Below, in pieces: positions 17,621-25,317 of a DNA stretch of 56,881 nucleotides; position 1 is the first letter of the stretch, and each line of letters opens with the position of its first letter. The stretch covers positions 1-56,881 of the forward strand of contig JAQXVT010000004.1 in NCBI GenBank assembly GCA_029225065.1, given 5' to 3'. The notes under the pieces are model-generated. The model saw only the letters and a list, made by a program, of their open reading frames with translations, did no database searches and was not told the DNA's origin. The translations under genes and the position numbers were made by a program. Source of the stretch: Lachnospiraceae bacterium (GTDB taxonomy: Bacteria; Bacillota; Clostridia; Lachnospirales; Lachnospiraceae).

Positions 17621-17673
17621 GGAAAGCGGACCTTCTCAGTCCGCGCAGCCGGGAGCTTTTTCCGCCCCCGGGT
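17621..17673 (+). repeat. Hairpin repeat in purE leader
   Basis: AAAGCGGACCTTCTCAGTCCGC forms the A module (GCGGAC/GTCCGC) and CCGGGAGC...CCCCCGGG a second stem. It occupies the 5' leader between the purE promoter and ribosome site. No purine-riboswitch core was found there. Confidence 0.6.
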
Positions 17674-17680
17674 CGAACTC

Positions 17681-17709
17681 ATTCTACTAACTAATACCTG
17701 CCTTGTCAA
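17681..17709 (-). promoter_or_regulatory. Promoter of purEMND operon
   Basis: TTGACA, 17-base spacer, TAGAAT on the minus strand, about 105 bases before the purE ATG. Confidence 0.8.
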
Positions 17710-17747
17710 TGCCTGTGCGGGATTTCTGCCTGATTTTCCGCACGGGA

Positions 17748-19814
17748 TTATAAGGAATCCAGTGCCTCGTTCAGCTTCTCTGTGCCCGGCAGGACAAATC
17801 TTCCGTTTTCAATCAGCGGGATCCTGCGGCCATCCGCGCACAGTACCTCAATGCAGCCGATCTCCTCGTACGGAATCGTGATATCGGTGTGGCATCCGAA
17901 ATACGCCTTCGACGGGTCTTCCTTTCGCAGGATCGACACCTCGTTGTCTCTTGCGATGATCTCTTTTCCGTCCGGATTGTAAACTGCCGTGTCCTCAGAC
18001 CAGCTGTAGCACGTATCTCCGACTGCAAAATGCGGCCCCATCTTCTCCGCGATCAGAATCGGAAGCTTGTCTGCGATCTGATATTTTTTCGCCATCGCAT
18101 AGGCCACAGTGTTTGTACCGATCGCAAACTCGCCGAGCGGCAGCGTGTCGTGATGGTACATAACGTTCTCAAAGAAGTACTTTTTGTTCTCCTCCCCGGT
18201 CTCAAAATTCGAACAGCTATAGGATATCACGCGTCCATTCTCAAAGTTCACCTGAAGGTCAATATAATTCAGTTCGCCAAGGTAGACCTGTTTCACATGG
18301 AGCACGCCGTTCGTTCCCTCCAGCTTCGGTGAGGTAAAGACCTCTCCGACCGGAATATTCACATCCGCCACGCAGTTTTCAAATAACGTCTGCTTCGACG
18401 GATCGGTCATCTCATGCAGCGCAACGGTCAGCTCCGTGCGGTTGCCATCTCTTCCTTTGATATGCACCTTCACGCCCTGGTCAAGCGCATCGATCAGCTT
18501 CTGCTGCAGGTCGCGGTACACCATGTAATCCAGTGTATTGATCTTCACGGTCTCACGGAAGATCTCCTCAAACTGCGGGCCGATCGCCGGAAGCGGGAAC
18601 GCGATGATCGTAAAGCTCCGCTCTTTTCCGATGATGTACTGATTCGTCAGCTGGGCCGATTCGTTCGCGTACGCCACCATCAGTTTTTCCTGCTTCTCGC
18701 TTAAGCGGCACGCATTTTCCTTCGTCTCCGGCACAAACGGTGCCTCACCGAAGGTTTCAACTACCGCCGGGCCTGCATGCCATGCTGCAAGCTGTTTCCA
18801 TTTTTCATAGGCAGTGCGCATCACGCCAAGCTTGCGCTCGATGAATTTCTTATCCAGATAAAGAGCGTTGTCCGCGCGGTGATCATAGTCAAACTGCGGA
18901 TTTGCACATGCTCCGACGTAGCCGATCCGCAGATTCTGTCGCTTGTTTAATGTGCTCACTGCCGCGCGGTAGATGACCGGGCGCAGCCCCATTTTCTCAA
19001 AATTCTGAATTGCCCTGCGGATCATTCGCTCAAATCCAAGCTGGTAACGGATGTTGACTGTGCGCTTGATTGACAGATCCTTGCCGCCAAGCACAAAGCC
19101 GATCCGATAGCCCTCTGTATACGTATCGGCCATCGCCGCGATCTCATCCTCGGAGAGCGTATTTAAAAATTCTGCCATTTTACGCTCGTTTTCCGATACA
19201 TACTCTCCGTACTGATACAGATAGCGCAGATCCTTAAGATCTGACTCCATAATAATCTTCGTGGCAAAATCCAGATCCGGATCGATGCTCTCCTGCACCC
19301 GCCGCGTCACAAACAGCTCGCTGTAGTCGCTGACAAACCAGTAAATGATCTGCTGGATCTCCTTGTACTCCGGAATCTCCTCCGACTCAAAACGGTTGTA
19401 TATCTCAATGAACAGCTCCAGGCAGACAACGCTCTCCTCCAGCTGATCTTCAAACGCATAGATCAGCAGCGCGCGCAGCTCCGTATAGAGAAAGCTCAGC
19501 AGCTTTCCGTGCACCTCTCCAAGTTCTGATACCGCATAATCCGGATTGCCATAGCTCACATCGTAGTGCTCCGGCAGGATATCCTCATACATTTTATGAT
19601 TGAGTTCCTGCCACTGCTCCAGCGTATAATTCTTCGTCTCACCGGAGTGCAGTTTCGTCCAGAGTTCCTCCACCCGAATCAGAAACTGCGCTGTCTTCTT
19701 AAAATAAACGCAAAAAGGGGCGGGGACTGTCTCTTCCTGGCCGATTTCGTGAATCCGCTCCATTGCAAGAGTGTACCGCTCCTTTAAATATTCTTCTTTT
19801 TTATTCTCTTCCAT
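17748..19814 (-). CDS. Large M29-type aminopeptidase
   Basis: Metallo-aminopeptidase of 688 residues. The C-terminal half (about 330-680) resembles family M29: GTNTVAYAMAKKYQ, ILIAEKMGPHFAVGDTCYSW and FGCHTDITIPYEEIG, which hold the Glu, His and His-x-Asp ligands of the two-metal site. M29 enzymes are usually about 400 residues; here an extra 270-residue, helix-rich acidic N-terminal region without recognisable motif precedes it. I place the start at ATG 19812-19814 (EENKKEEYLKERYTLAMERI), where AGGTGA lies upstream; a longer frame would run into repeats. The last codons, GATTCCTTATAA, resemble a module of the dispersed repeat. The gene stands alone. Confidence 0.85.
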   Translation of the reverse strand: MEENKKEEYLKERYTLAMERIHEIGQEETVPAPFCVYFKKTAQFLIRVEELWTKLHSGETKNYTLEQWQELNHKMYEDILPEHYDVSYGNPDYAVSELGEVHGKLLSFLYTELRALLIYAFEDQLEESVVCLELFIEIYNRFESEEIPEYKEIQQIIYWFVSDYSELFVTRRVQESIDPDLDFATKIIMESDLKDLRYLYQYGEYVSENERKMAEFLNTLSEDEIAAMADTYTEGYRIGFVLGGKDLSIKRTVNIRYQLGFERMIRRAIQNFEKMGLRPVIYRAAVSTLNKRQNLRIGYVGACANPQFDYDHRADNALYLDKKFIERKLGVMRTAYEKWKQLAAWHAGPAVVETFGEAPFVPETKENACRLSEKQEKLMVAYANESAQLTNQYIIGKERSFTIIAFPLPAIGPQFEEIFRETVKINTLDYMVYRDLQQKLIDALDQGVKVHIKGRDGNRTELTVALHEMTDPSKQTLFENCVADVNIPVGEVFTSPKLEGTNGVLHVKQVYLGELNYIDLQVNFENGRVISYSCSNFETGEENKKYFFENVMYHHDTLPLGEFAIGTNTVAYAMAKKYQIADKLPILIAEKMGPHFAVGDTCYSWSEDTAVYNPDGKEIIARDNEVSILRKEDPSKAYFGCHTDITIPYEEIGCIEVLCADGRRIPLIENGRFVLPGTEKLNEALDSL

Positions 19815-19872
19815 TTCTTCACCTGCTGTTTTCTGCATGCCCGGGGCACCGGACATGCTTTTTTTGACTATA

Positions 19873-19971
19873 AAAAACGGATATTCCGCTACTTGTAGGC
19901 TCATAAGGGATCCTCCCGCAAGCGGGCAGCTCATAAGGGATCCTCCCGCAAGCGGGTCCCTCCTTATGAGA
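19873..19971 (+). repeat. Hairpin repeat with tandem duplication
   Basis: Module A in short form (ACGGATATTCCGCTACTTGTAG) is followed by two tandem copies of a 29-base unit, GCTCATAAGGGATCCTCCCG then CAAGCGGGC/T, and a closing CCTTATGAG. Each unit carries its own CCCGCAAGCGGG stem. It fills the gap between the 105-residue gene stop and the aminopeptidase leader. Confidence 0.8.
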
Positions 19972-20289
19972 TTATACCAACCCCAGGCACACGATAAAAA
20001 ACCAGCCTGCGATTGCTGCCGTGCTCACAATCGTTCCGAATTTGCTGCAGAAATAAGACCTGCACTCGTCATGAAACCCGGCGAATCCATACCAGAGTCC
20101 GCAAAACGCCATCACAATACCGGTAAATCCAACCGCCCCGATCCAGGTATTCGCCATTCCCTTCATCAAAAAGGAGACGAACAGCACGCCTGCCAGTATC
20201 AGCACCGACAGAAGGCTTAAGATCGCGGAGGCGATGCTGTTTGCGGAATATTTCTTTTCTTCAAAAGAATAAACCTGCCGCTTTGCCAT
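19972..20289 (-). CDS. Small integral membrane protein, three spans
   Basis: A 105-residue membrane protein. A charged start (AKRQVYSFEEKKYS) is followed by hydrophobic stretches at about 17-40 (IASAILSLLSVLILAGVLF), 48-68 and 83-103. No enzyme motif is seen; I think it belongs to a conserved Clostridia family of unknown function. The ATG at 20287-20289 has AAAGAGG nearby and lies two bases after the vanZ stop. It is the last gene of pyrE-orf-vanZ-orf. Confidence 0.75.
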   Translation of the reverse strand: MAKRQVYSFEEKKYSANSIASAILSLLSVLILAGVLFVSFLMKGMANTWIGAVGFTGIVMAFCGLWYGFAGFHDECRSYFCSKFGTIVSTAAIAGWFFIVCLGLV

Positions 20290-20291
20290 AC

Positions 20292-20783
20292 TTAACCTCT
20301 TTCTTTCTGCCTGCCCGCCCCGCCGGAGATCCCTCCGAGCCGGAAATACCACCGGTTTGAAATCCAGAACACCAGATATCCGAGCAGTCCGCCCAGCGTA
20401 TTTAAGATCATGTCGTCCACATCAAAGCATCCCACCTGCAGCACCAGCTGCGAGATCTCAATGATGGCACTGATCTCAAAGCTGAGCAGTGTGATCTTCC
20501 AGGGCTTTCGCATCTGTCTCGAAAAGATCGGAAGCAGCGCGCCAAACGGCATAAAACCCACCACATTGCCCGCCAGGTTCAGGATTACCGTGCGCAGCCC
20601 CAGAATTTTCCAGTGGCGCAGATAACGCATGATCTCCCGGAACGGCTGGGTGTTGTAGCCGACAACCGCCGCGTCCCGTCCGTATTCTTCTGCGAAAAAC
20701 AGGAAATACACCAGTCCCGTAAGGTAGAGCAGGAACAGGCAGGCACCGGATATCTTGATTCCCTTTCTGACTGTCGCTGCCAT
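20292..20783 (-). CDS. VanZ family membrane protein
   Basis: A 163-residue VanZ-like protein. The family signature is plain: ILNLAGNVVGFMPFGALLP, then EISQLVLQVGCFDVDDMILN and TLGGLLGYLVF. Four membrane spans are likely. Enterococcal VanZ gives low teicoplanin resistance; most relatives have unknown function, so no resistance is inferred here. The ATG shares one base with the upstream TGA (TGATG), a coupled arrangement. Confidence 0.9.
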   Translation of the reverse strand: MAATVRKGIKISGACLFLLYLTGLVYFLFFAEEYGRDAAVVGYNTQPFREIMRYLRHWKILGLRTVILNLAGNVVGFMPFGALLPIFSRQMRKPWKITLLSFEISAIIEISQLVLQVGCFDVDDMILNTLGGLLGYLVFWISNRWYFRLGGISGGAGRQKERG

Positions 20784-20935
20784 CAGAACGTCAGGTCATC
20801 CTTGCTTTTTAATAACCGTACGCTGCTGACGAGAAGCAGCACGCCGGATGCAACGCCCGTCACGAGAACCACGATGCCCATCACGAGGTTCCAGATTCCC
20901 GCATGCGCCAGCGTCTTATAAATTTTTTCATTCAT
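20783..20935 (-). CDS. Small membrane protein (50 residues)
   Basis: A short protein with one or two hydrophobic segments (AGIWNLVMGIVVLVTG, SGVLLLVSSVRLL) and an acidic Lys-Ser-Lys-Asp-Asp tail. AAGGAAG precedes the ATG at 20933-20935; a longer frame overlaps pyrE and has no ribosome site. It is linked to vanZ by the TGATG overlap. Function unknown. Confidence 0.7.
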   Translation of the reverse strand: MNEKIYKTLAHAGIWNLVMGIVVLVTGVASGVLLLVSSVRLLKSKDDLTF

Positions 20936-20972
20936 GATTTTTTCTTCCTTCCGACTTTGCCGTGCCATTTTG

Positions 20973-21647
20973 CTATTTTGCTCCGTACTGTACATAATAT
21001 GCATCGATCGCCGCTTTCATTTCATCGTCGATGATGACTCTTCCCTTGTACTCTTTTCCGTAAAGGTGCTCTACGACCTCTGCCATCGTTACGATTGCCG
21101 TTGTCTTCAAACCGTACTTTTCCTCGATCTCTGCAAGCGCGCTCTTCTCGCCCTGTCCGCGCTCCATGCGGTCTACCGATACGACCAGTCCCTGCACGTC
21201 TACATTTCCCTGTGCCTTGATGATCGGGAGCGTCTCCTGGATCGAAGTACCTGCCGTCGTCACATCCTCGATGATAATGACTTTATCTCCATCACCGATC
21301 GGGCTGCCGAGCAGAATGCCCTTGTCACCGTGATCCTTTACCTCCTTGCGATTGGAGCAATAACGGATATCTACATCATAAAGCTCGCTGATTGCGCTCG
21401 TCGCCGCTACCGTAAGCGGAATTCCCTTATACGCCGGTCCGAAGAGCACATCAAAATCCAGTCCGAATTTTTCTTTGATTGCTCTTGCGTAATAGCCGCC
21501 CAGTCTGCGCAGCTGCGCTCCCGTGCGGTAAAATCCTGTATTTACAAAAAACGGAGTATTTCTTCCGCTCTTCGTCACGAAACTGCCAAACTTCAAAACT
21601 TCACAATCTACCATAAATTCAATAAATTCCTGCTTATATGCTTCCAT
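20973..21647 (-). CDS. pyrE: Orotate phosphoribosyltransferase PyrE
   Basis: Transfers phosphoribose to orotate in UMP synthesis; 224 residues. Landmarks are the FVTKSGRNTPFF substrate strand, LFGPAYKGIPL, and the PRPP motif VIIIEDVTTAGTS. CAAGGAGG lies upstream. It is separate from pyrFKD, which lies about 4 kb away on the same strand, and has its own promoter near 21809. Downstream come three small membrane genes. Confidence 0.97.
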   Translation of the reverse strand: MEAYKQEFIEFMVDCEVLKFGSFVTKSGRNTPFFVNTGFYRTGAQLRRLGGYYARAIKEKFGLDFDVLFGPAYKGIPLTVAATSAISELYDVDIRYCSNRKEVKDHGDKGILLGSPIGDGDKVIIIEDVTTAGTSIQETLPIIKAQGNVDVQGLVVSVDRMERGQGEKSALAEIEEKYGLKTTAIVTMAEVVEHLYGKEYKGRVIIDDEMKAAIDAYYVQYGAK

Positions 21648-21682
21648 CTGTTTTTATAACCTCCTTGTCCTGTCTGCATTAA

Positions 21683-21759
21683 CGCGAACATTCCAGGTTC
21701 GCTGTCACTACTTGCAAGATCATAAGGATTTCTCCCACAAGCGAAGTCCACCTTATGAA
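21683..21759 (+). repeat. Hairpin repeat in pyrE leader
   Basis: GCGAACATTCCAGGTTCGC (module A variant with a 6-bp stem), TGTCACTACTTGCAAGATCATAAGG, a loop with ACAAGCGAAG, and the closing CCACCTTATGA. It is in the same layout as the copy in the thi leader but in opposite orientation. Confidence 0.72.
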
Positions 21760-21808
21760 ATAGCATAAACACAATTGCCTTGCGAACTACATTCACAATA
21801 TCTTTTTT

Positions 21809-21837
21809 ATACTATCACAAAATACAGGCAGGGTCAA
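21809..21837 (-). promoter_or_regulatory. Probable promoter of pyrE
   Basis: TTGACC, 17-base spacer, TAGTAT on the minus strand, immediately after the decayed gene at 21841. No PyrR attenuator was seen in the leader. Confidence 0.5.
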
Positions 21838-21840
21838 AAG

Positions 21841-22063
21841 TTATTTCTCTTTTTCCGCTTCATACGGCGGGAATGCTCCCATATCCGTCAGCGATCCGTA
21901 ATACTGCCGTCTTCCGCCCTTCCATACATCTTGTTGAGCAGTCGAAAGTGCTCAATTTCGATTGCCGCCATGCAGTAAGGAACATCCCCGGTCTCTTTTT
22001 GTTTCTCACGTACCTTTTCCATGAATGCTCTGCTGCCGGGGCAACTCTCAAATAGTTGTAGCC
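21841..22063 (-). pseudogene. Decayed GGDEF-domain gene remnant
   Basis: A minus-strand reading from 22022, MEKVREKQKETGDVPYCMAA then IEIEHFRLLNKMYGR, matches the first part of a diguanylate cyclase domain (the D-x-D-x-F-K-x-x-N-x-x-Y-G strand). It stops shortly after. A different frame then reads GRRQYYGSLTDMGAFPPYEA and ends at TAA 21841, looking like a normal C-terminus. The middle, including the GGDEF signature, is missing. The same stretch read upstream (DLTDESVEI...) gives no intact domain. I see a gene scar and expect no product. Confidence 0.55.
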
Positions 22064-22125
22064 TGATTTCGGAGTAATCTCAACCGATTCATCGGTTAAA
22101 TCCATGAAAAAAGCAGTGTTTTAGC

Positions 22126-22158
22126 AAAAAAAGAACCGATTGCAGCTGCTTTCGGTCC
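22126..22158 (-). terminator. Terminator after tcdA
   Basis: GGACCGA and TCGGTTC enclose the palindrome GCAGCTGC, followed by seven T on the minus strand, 18 bases after the tcdA stop. Confidence 0.85.
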
Positions 22159-22176
22159 TTTTCTCACGATTTTGTT

Positions 22177-22959
22177 TTATTTCACTCTCATTTTCGCGCT
22201 TTCTGTATCTGCTGTCAGGTCTTTGACTACCTCACCGGCAATAATCAGCCCGACTACAGACGGCACAAATGCGTTGCTGCCCGGAATCTGGCGGCGCGCC
22301 GTACATTTTCTCTGGGTGCCCGGTGGGCAGATACAGTGGGAGCGGCAGCTCATGCCTTCTGCTTCCAGCGGTTTTATTGCCTCTTCTTCGGAATAAACTA
22401 CCTTCAGCTTTTTGATGCCCCGTTTTTTCAGTTCTCTTCGCATCACCTTCGCAAGCGGGCAGACGGACGTCTTGTAGATATCCGCTACCTTGAACGCACT
22501 GGCATCCATCTTGTTACCTGCTCCCATTGAGCTGATGATCGGCGTATCCACCCGGTTCGCCTCACAGACAAGCTGGATTTTTCCGCTCACGGTATCGATC
22601 GCATCCACAATATAATCATACTGTGTAAAATCGAACTGATCTGCATTCTCCGGGAGATAAAAGGTCTGGTATGTATTGACAACTGCCTTCGGGTTGATCT
22701 CCAGAATCCGTTCCTTCGCCACTTCCACTTTATATTTTCCAACGGTTTTTCGCGTTGCCAGGATCTGACGGTTGAGGTTCGTCAGGCAGATTTTATCATC
22801 GTCGATCAGATCGAAAGTCCCCACTCCGCTCCTTGCAAGCGCCTCGACGGTATAGCCTCCGACTCCGCCGATTCCAAATATCGCAACACGGCTGTTCGCG
22901 AGACGGTCGATTCCGTCCTCGCCGATCAGCAGCGCGGTTCTTGAAAACTGATTCAGCAT
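22177..22959 (-). CDS. tcdA: tRNA threonylcarbamoyladenosine dehydratase TcdA
   Basis: E1-like ATP-dependent dehydratase of 260 residues that cyclises t6A37 of tRNA to ct6A. The nucleotide site is IFGIGGVGGYT, followed by DDDKICLTNLNRQ and DAIDTVSGKIQL; GAGNKMDASAF and a C-terminal CICPPGTQRK fit the TcdA/YgdL subfamily and not ThiF or MoeB. The ATG at 22957-22959 lies within the end of the peptidase gene (overlap of seven bases) and its ribosome site is CGGAGG in that gene. Confidence 0.92.
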   Translation of the reverse strand: MLNQFSRTALLIGEDGIDRLANSRVAIFGIGGVGGYTVEALARSGVGTFDLIDDDKICLTNLNRQILATRKTVGKYKVEVAKERILEINPKAVVNTYQTFYLPENADQFDFTQYDYIVDAIDTVSGKIQLVCEANRVDTPIISSMGAGNKMDASAFKVADIYKTSVCPLAKVMRRELKKRGIKKLKVVYSEEEAIKPLEAEGMSCRSHCICPPGTQRKCTARRQIPGSNAFVPSVVGLIIAGEVVKDLTADTESAKMRVK

Positions 22960-24086
22960 ACTTTTTCCTCCGTTTCCGGGCACGCGAGCGCGGTAAGCAG
23001 CTCTGCTGTCTCCGCCAGTGCCTGTACTGTCGTATATTCCTGTACGGAATGTACCTGCTCCATGCCGCAGGCAAGTACGATTCCTTCTATTCCATGTGCT
23101 GCAAGCACGTTGTTGTCGCTTCCGCCAAAGCTCTCCTGCGGAAGAAACGGAAATCCCAGCTTTTTGCAGACGCTCTTCATCTGCTCCACCGGTTTGCTCT
23201 CCATCGATGTCTCATATGCATATGTACCAATTCGGCAGGATACCTCCGCCTCACCGCCATAGCGCCCGGCACTTGCCCGAAATACTTCCTCGATCCGGCC
23301 CAGCTGCTCCAGCGCCTTTTCATGAACGTAGCTGCGGATCTCGCCTCTCACAACGCAGCGCTCCGGCACAATATTTGTTCCCGTACCGCCGGAGATTTCG
23401 CCAACATTGACCGTCGTATCCGCTTCCACATGTCCCATCTGAATATTTCCGATCGCATCCGCTGCAATTTGGATCGCATGAATGCCTTTTTCCGGCTGAA
23501 ATCCCGCATGAGAGGCCAGACCTCGGATCTGTACCTCAAAAGATACGATCGTCGGCGCCTTGTAAAGGAACGTCCCGGTGCAGCCGGATGAATCCAGCAC
23601 GTACGCTTCCCGCGCGCTGATCTGTGAAAAATCAAAAAATTCACTTCCGACGTCGTACAGCTCCTCTGCATACGTAAAGAGAACCTCAATCGGACGATGT
23701 GGTGTATTTCCCTCTTTCAATCGACGGAGCGTCTCCAGAATCTCTGCCACTCCGGCCAGATCATCCGCACCAAGCACGGTATCGCCGCTGCTCGTGATCG
23801 TACCGTCTGCTTTCAGCACTGCTTTTTTTCCGAGTGCAGGCGCCACACTGTCCAGATGTGCACACAGCAGCATCGGAGTTCCCTCACCTTCCAGCTTTGC
23901 AAAAATATTTCCGGCATTTCCGCCCGTCTTCTTCCAGGTGTCATCCTCTGTGTATGGTATTTCAAGTTCGTCCAGGATCGCCTCCACCGCATCCGCCATC
24001 TCGCGTTCTTTCAGGGATGCGTTGTCGATTCCGGTCAGATACAGAAACAGCTCCGCGATTCTCTTCTCCTCTGGTCTTTCCGCCAT
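22953..24086 (-). CDS. Peptidase T-like M20 family metallopeptidase
   Basis: A 377-residue zinc aminopeptidase/tripeptidase-type enzyme. Metal motifs are in order: LLCAHLDSVAP (His, Asp), VLGADDLAGVA (bridging Asp), YAEELYDVGS (catalytic Glu and ligand Glu), YVLDSSG, and the final HSVQEYTTV (His). A dimerisation insert with FEVQIRGLASHAGFQPEKG is typical of M20. It is transcribed with tcdA from its own strong promoter. The cytoplasm is the expected location since no signal peptide is visible. Confidence 0.9.
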   Translation of the reverse strand: MAERPEEKRIAELFLYLTGIDNASLKEREMADAVEAILDELEIPYTEDDTWKKTGGNAGNIFAKLEGEGTPMLLCAHLDSVAPALGKKAVLKADGTITSSGDTVLGADDLAGVAEILETLRRLKEGNTPHRPIEVLFTYAEELYDVGSEFFDFSQISAREAYVLDSSGCTGTFLYKAPTIVSFEVQIRGLASHAGFQPEKGIHAIQIAADAIGNIQMGHVEADTTVNVGEISGGTGTNIVPERCVVRGEIRSYVHEKALEQLGRIEEVFRASAGRYGGEAEVSCRIGTYAYETSMESKPVEQMKSVCKKLGFPFLPQESFGGSDNNVLAAHGIEGIVLACGMEQVHSVQEYTTVQALAETAELLTALACPETEEKVC

Positions 24087-24138
24087 GTTCTATCCTCTTT
24101 TCCTACTGGTTCGATCTGTTTTATCGGCTATCGTTCCA

Positions 24139-24167
24139 ACTATACGCTATCTTCGCTTTTCTGTCAA
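24139..24167 (-). promoter_or_regulatory. Promoter of peptidase-tcdA operon
   Basis: TTGACA, 17-base spacer, TATAGT on the minus strand, 55 bases before the ATG. Confidence 0.85.
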
Positions 24168-24227
24168 CCGGACATTTTGTCAGGTCGGGCAGCGTTTTAT
24201 CTGTACCAGGCGTGCCTGGCCGCTCCA

Positions 24228-25133
24228 CTATGCGGCACGCTTCGGCTCCTCCTTCTTTTTGGCAAGCAGAAAAATCGTTGCCAGCACGCAGAGAAATCCC
24301 ACAAAATCAATCGGCTGAAAGCTGGTATGCAGCCAGAATACAGAGCATAAGGTCGCCGAGACCGGCTCGATGCTTGAGAGCATGCTCGCATGCACCGGCC
24401 CGACATCCGCTACGCCCTGCAGATACATCGTGTAAGCGACCAGTGTGCCGAGCACCGCCACACCGCCAACGGCCAGCCAGCCCTTAAAGTCCAGCGATAC
24501 CGGAATCTTCCAAACCCGCACAAGAAGCGCAAGCACGATGCCTCCGATCAGCATTCCATAACCGGTCACAACGATGCTGCCCCATTTTGGAATGATGCGA
24601 TCCGGAAGAAGTGTGTAGCACATCAGACTGACCGCAGCAAGCATGCCCCACGTAAAGCCCTGTTTCGAAAGCACCATCGTCGCGATATTGCCGTGCGTCG
24701 CCAGAAGAAAGGTACCGAGCACTGCCAGAACGATCGCTGCGCCTTCCCGCAGATTCGGCAGACGGCGATGTGTTGCGCAGACCAGCAGCATAATCAGCAC
24801 CGGCCCCAGGTACTGCAGCACCGTCGCCGTAGCCGCATTTGAATAAGAAATCGCTGTCAGATACGCATACTGGCAGAACATGAGCCCGCCAAGCGCAAAG
24901 ACTACCTGCTGCACTGCGTCTCCCTTCACTTTCCAGATGCCAATCGCCTTATCCCGCTGCCGCAGCAGCGCAAACAGTATGAGCGATACTCCGGCCACCA
25001 GCATCCGCACCACCGTCAGCCAGCTGGGATTGACGTGATAATTTGTAAACAGATACTGTCCGCAGGAACCGGATAATCCCCACAGGCAGCCCCCTGCAAG
25101 CGTGAAAATTACGCCGCGCACTTCTTTTTTCAT
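24228..25133 (-). CDS. EamA (DMT) family transporter
   Basis: A 301-residue membrane protein with about ten hydrophobic spans in two EamA repeats. The first starts GVIFTLAGGCLWGLSGSCGQ and the second starts AAVSLMCYTLLPD; YLGPVLIMLLV and LSSIEPVSATLCSVFWL are the conserved helix ends of the family. Such proteins export amino acids or other small metabolites; the substrate cannot be told. GAGGAG lies before the ATG. It stands alone behind a repeat hairpin. Confidence 0.92.
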   Translation of the reverse strand: MKKEVRGVIFTLAGGCLWGLSGSCGQYLFTNYHVNPSWLTVVRMLVAGVSLILFALLRQRDKAIGIWKVKGDAVQQVVFALGGLMFCQYAYLTAISYSNAATATVLQYLGPVLIMLLVCATHRRLPNLREGAAIVLAVLGTFLLATHGNIATMVLSKQGFTWGMLAAVSLMCYTLLPDRIIPKWGSIVVTGYGMLIGGIVLALLVRVWKIPVSLDFKGWLAVGGVAVLGTLVAYTMYLQGVADVGPVHASMLSSIEPVSATLCSVFWLHTSFQPIDFVGFLCVLATIFLLAKKKEEPKRAA

Positions 25134-25160
25134 AGTGTTCTCCTCTTATTTCAATCCACA

Positions 25161-25210
25161 GTCAAAGCGAATATTTGCAATCCTCTTTGCTGATTGCCTG
25201 ACTCGATGAA
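25161..25210 (+). repeat. Hairpin repeat upstream of EamA gene
   Basis: A slightly eroded copy: GTCAAAGCGAATATTTGCAA, TCCTCTTTGCTGATTGCC, TGACTCGATGAA. It sits 28 bases upstream of the EamA ATG. Confidence 0.65.
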
Positions 25211-25277
25211 CTATTTTTCATTTGTTTCCTGTCATTTACTTGATTAATCAAAAGTCCATATACAGTCTACTTCACGG

Positions 25278-25306
25278 AAAAAGAATGTGCCGAAACACAT
25301 TCTTTC
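25278..25306 (-). terminator. Terminator of pyrFKD operon
   Basis: AAAGAATGTG and CACATTCTTT flank a six-base loop, followed by TTTT on the minus strand, 12 bases after the pyrD stop. Confidence 0.85.
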
Positions 25307-25317
25307 CTCCATACGTC

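Noticed and set aside
17576-17680. Purine riboswitch in the purE leader
   Set aside because: The conserved junction bases of the purine aptamer were not found; the structure there is the repeat hairpin.
20292-20783. Glycopeptide resistance from VanZ
   Set aside because: Isolated VanZ-like proteins are common and no vanHAX genes are present.
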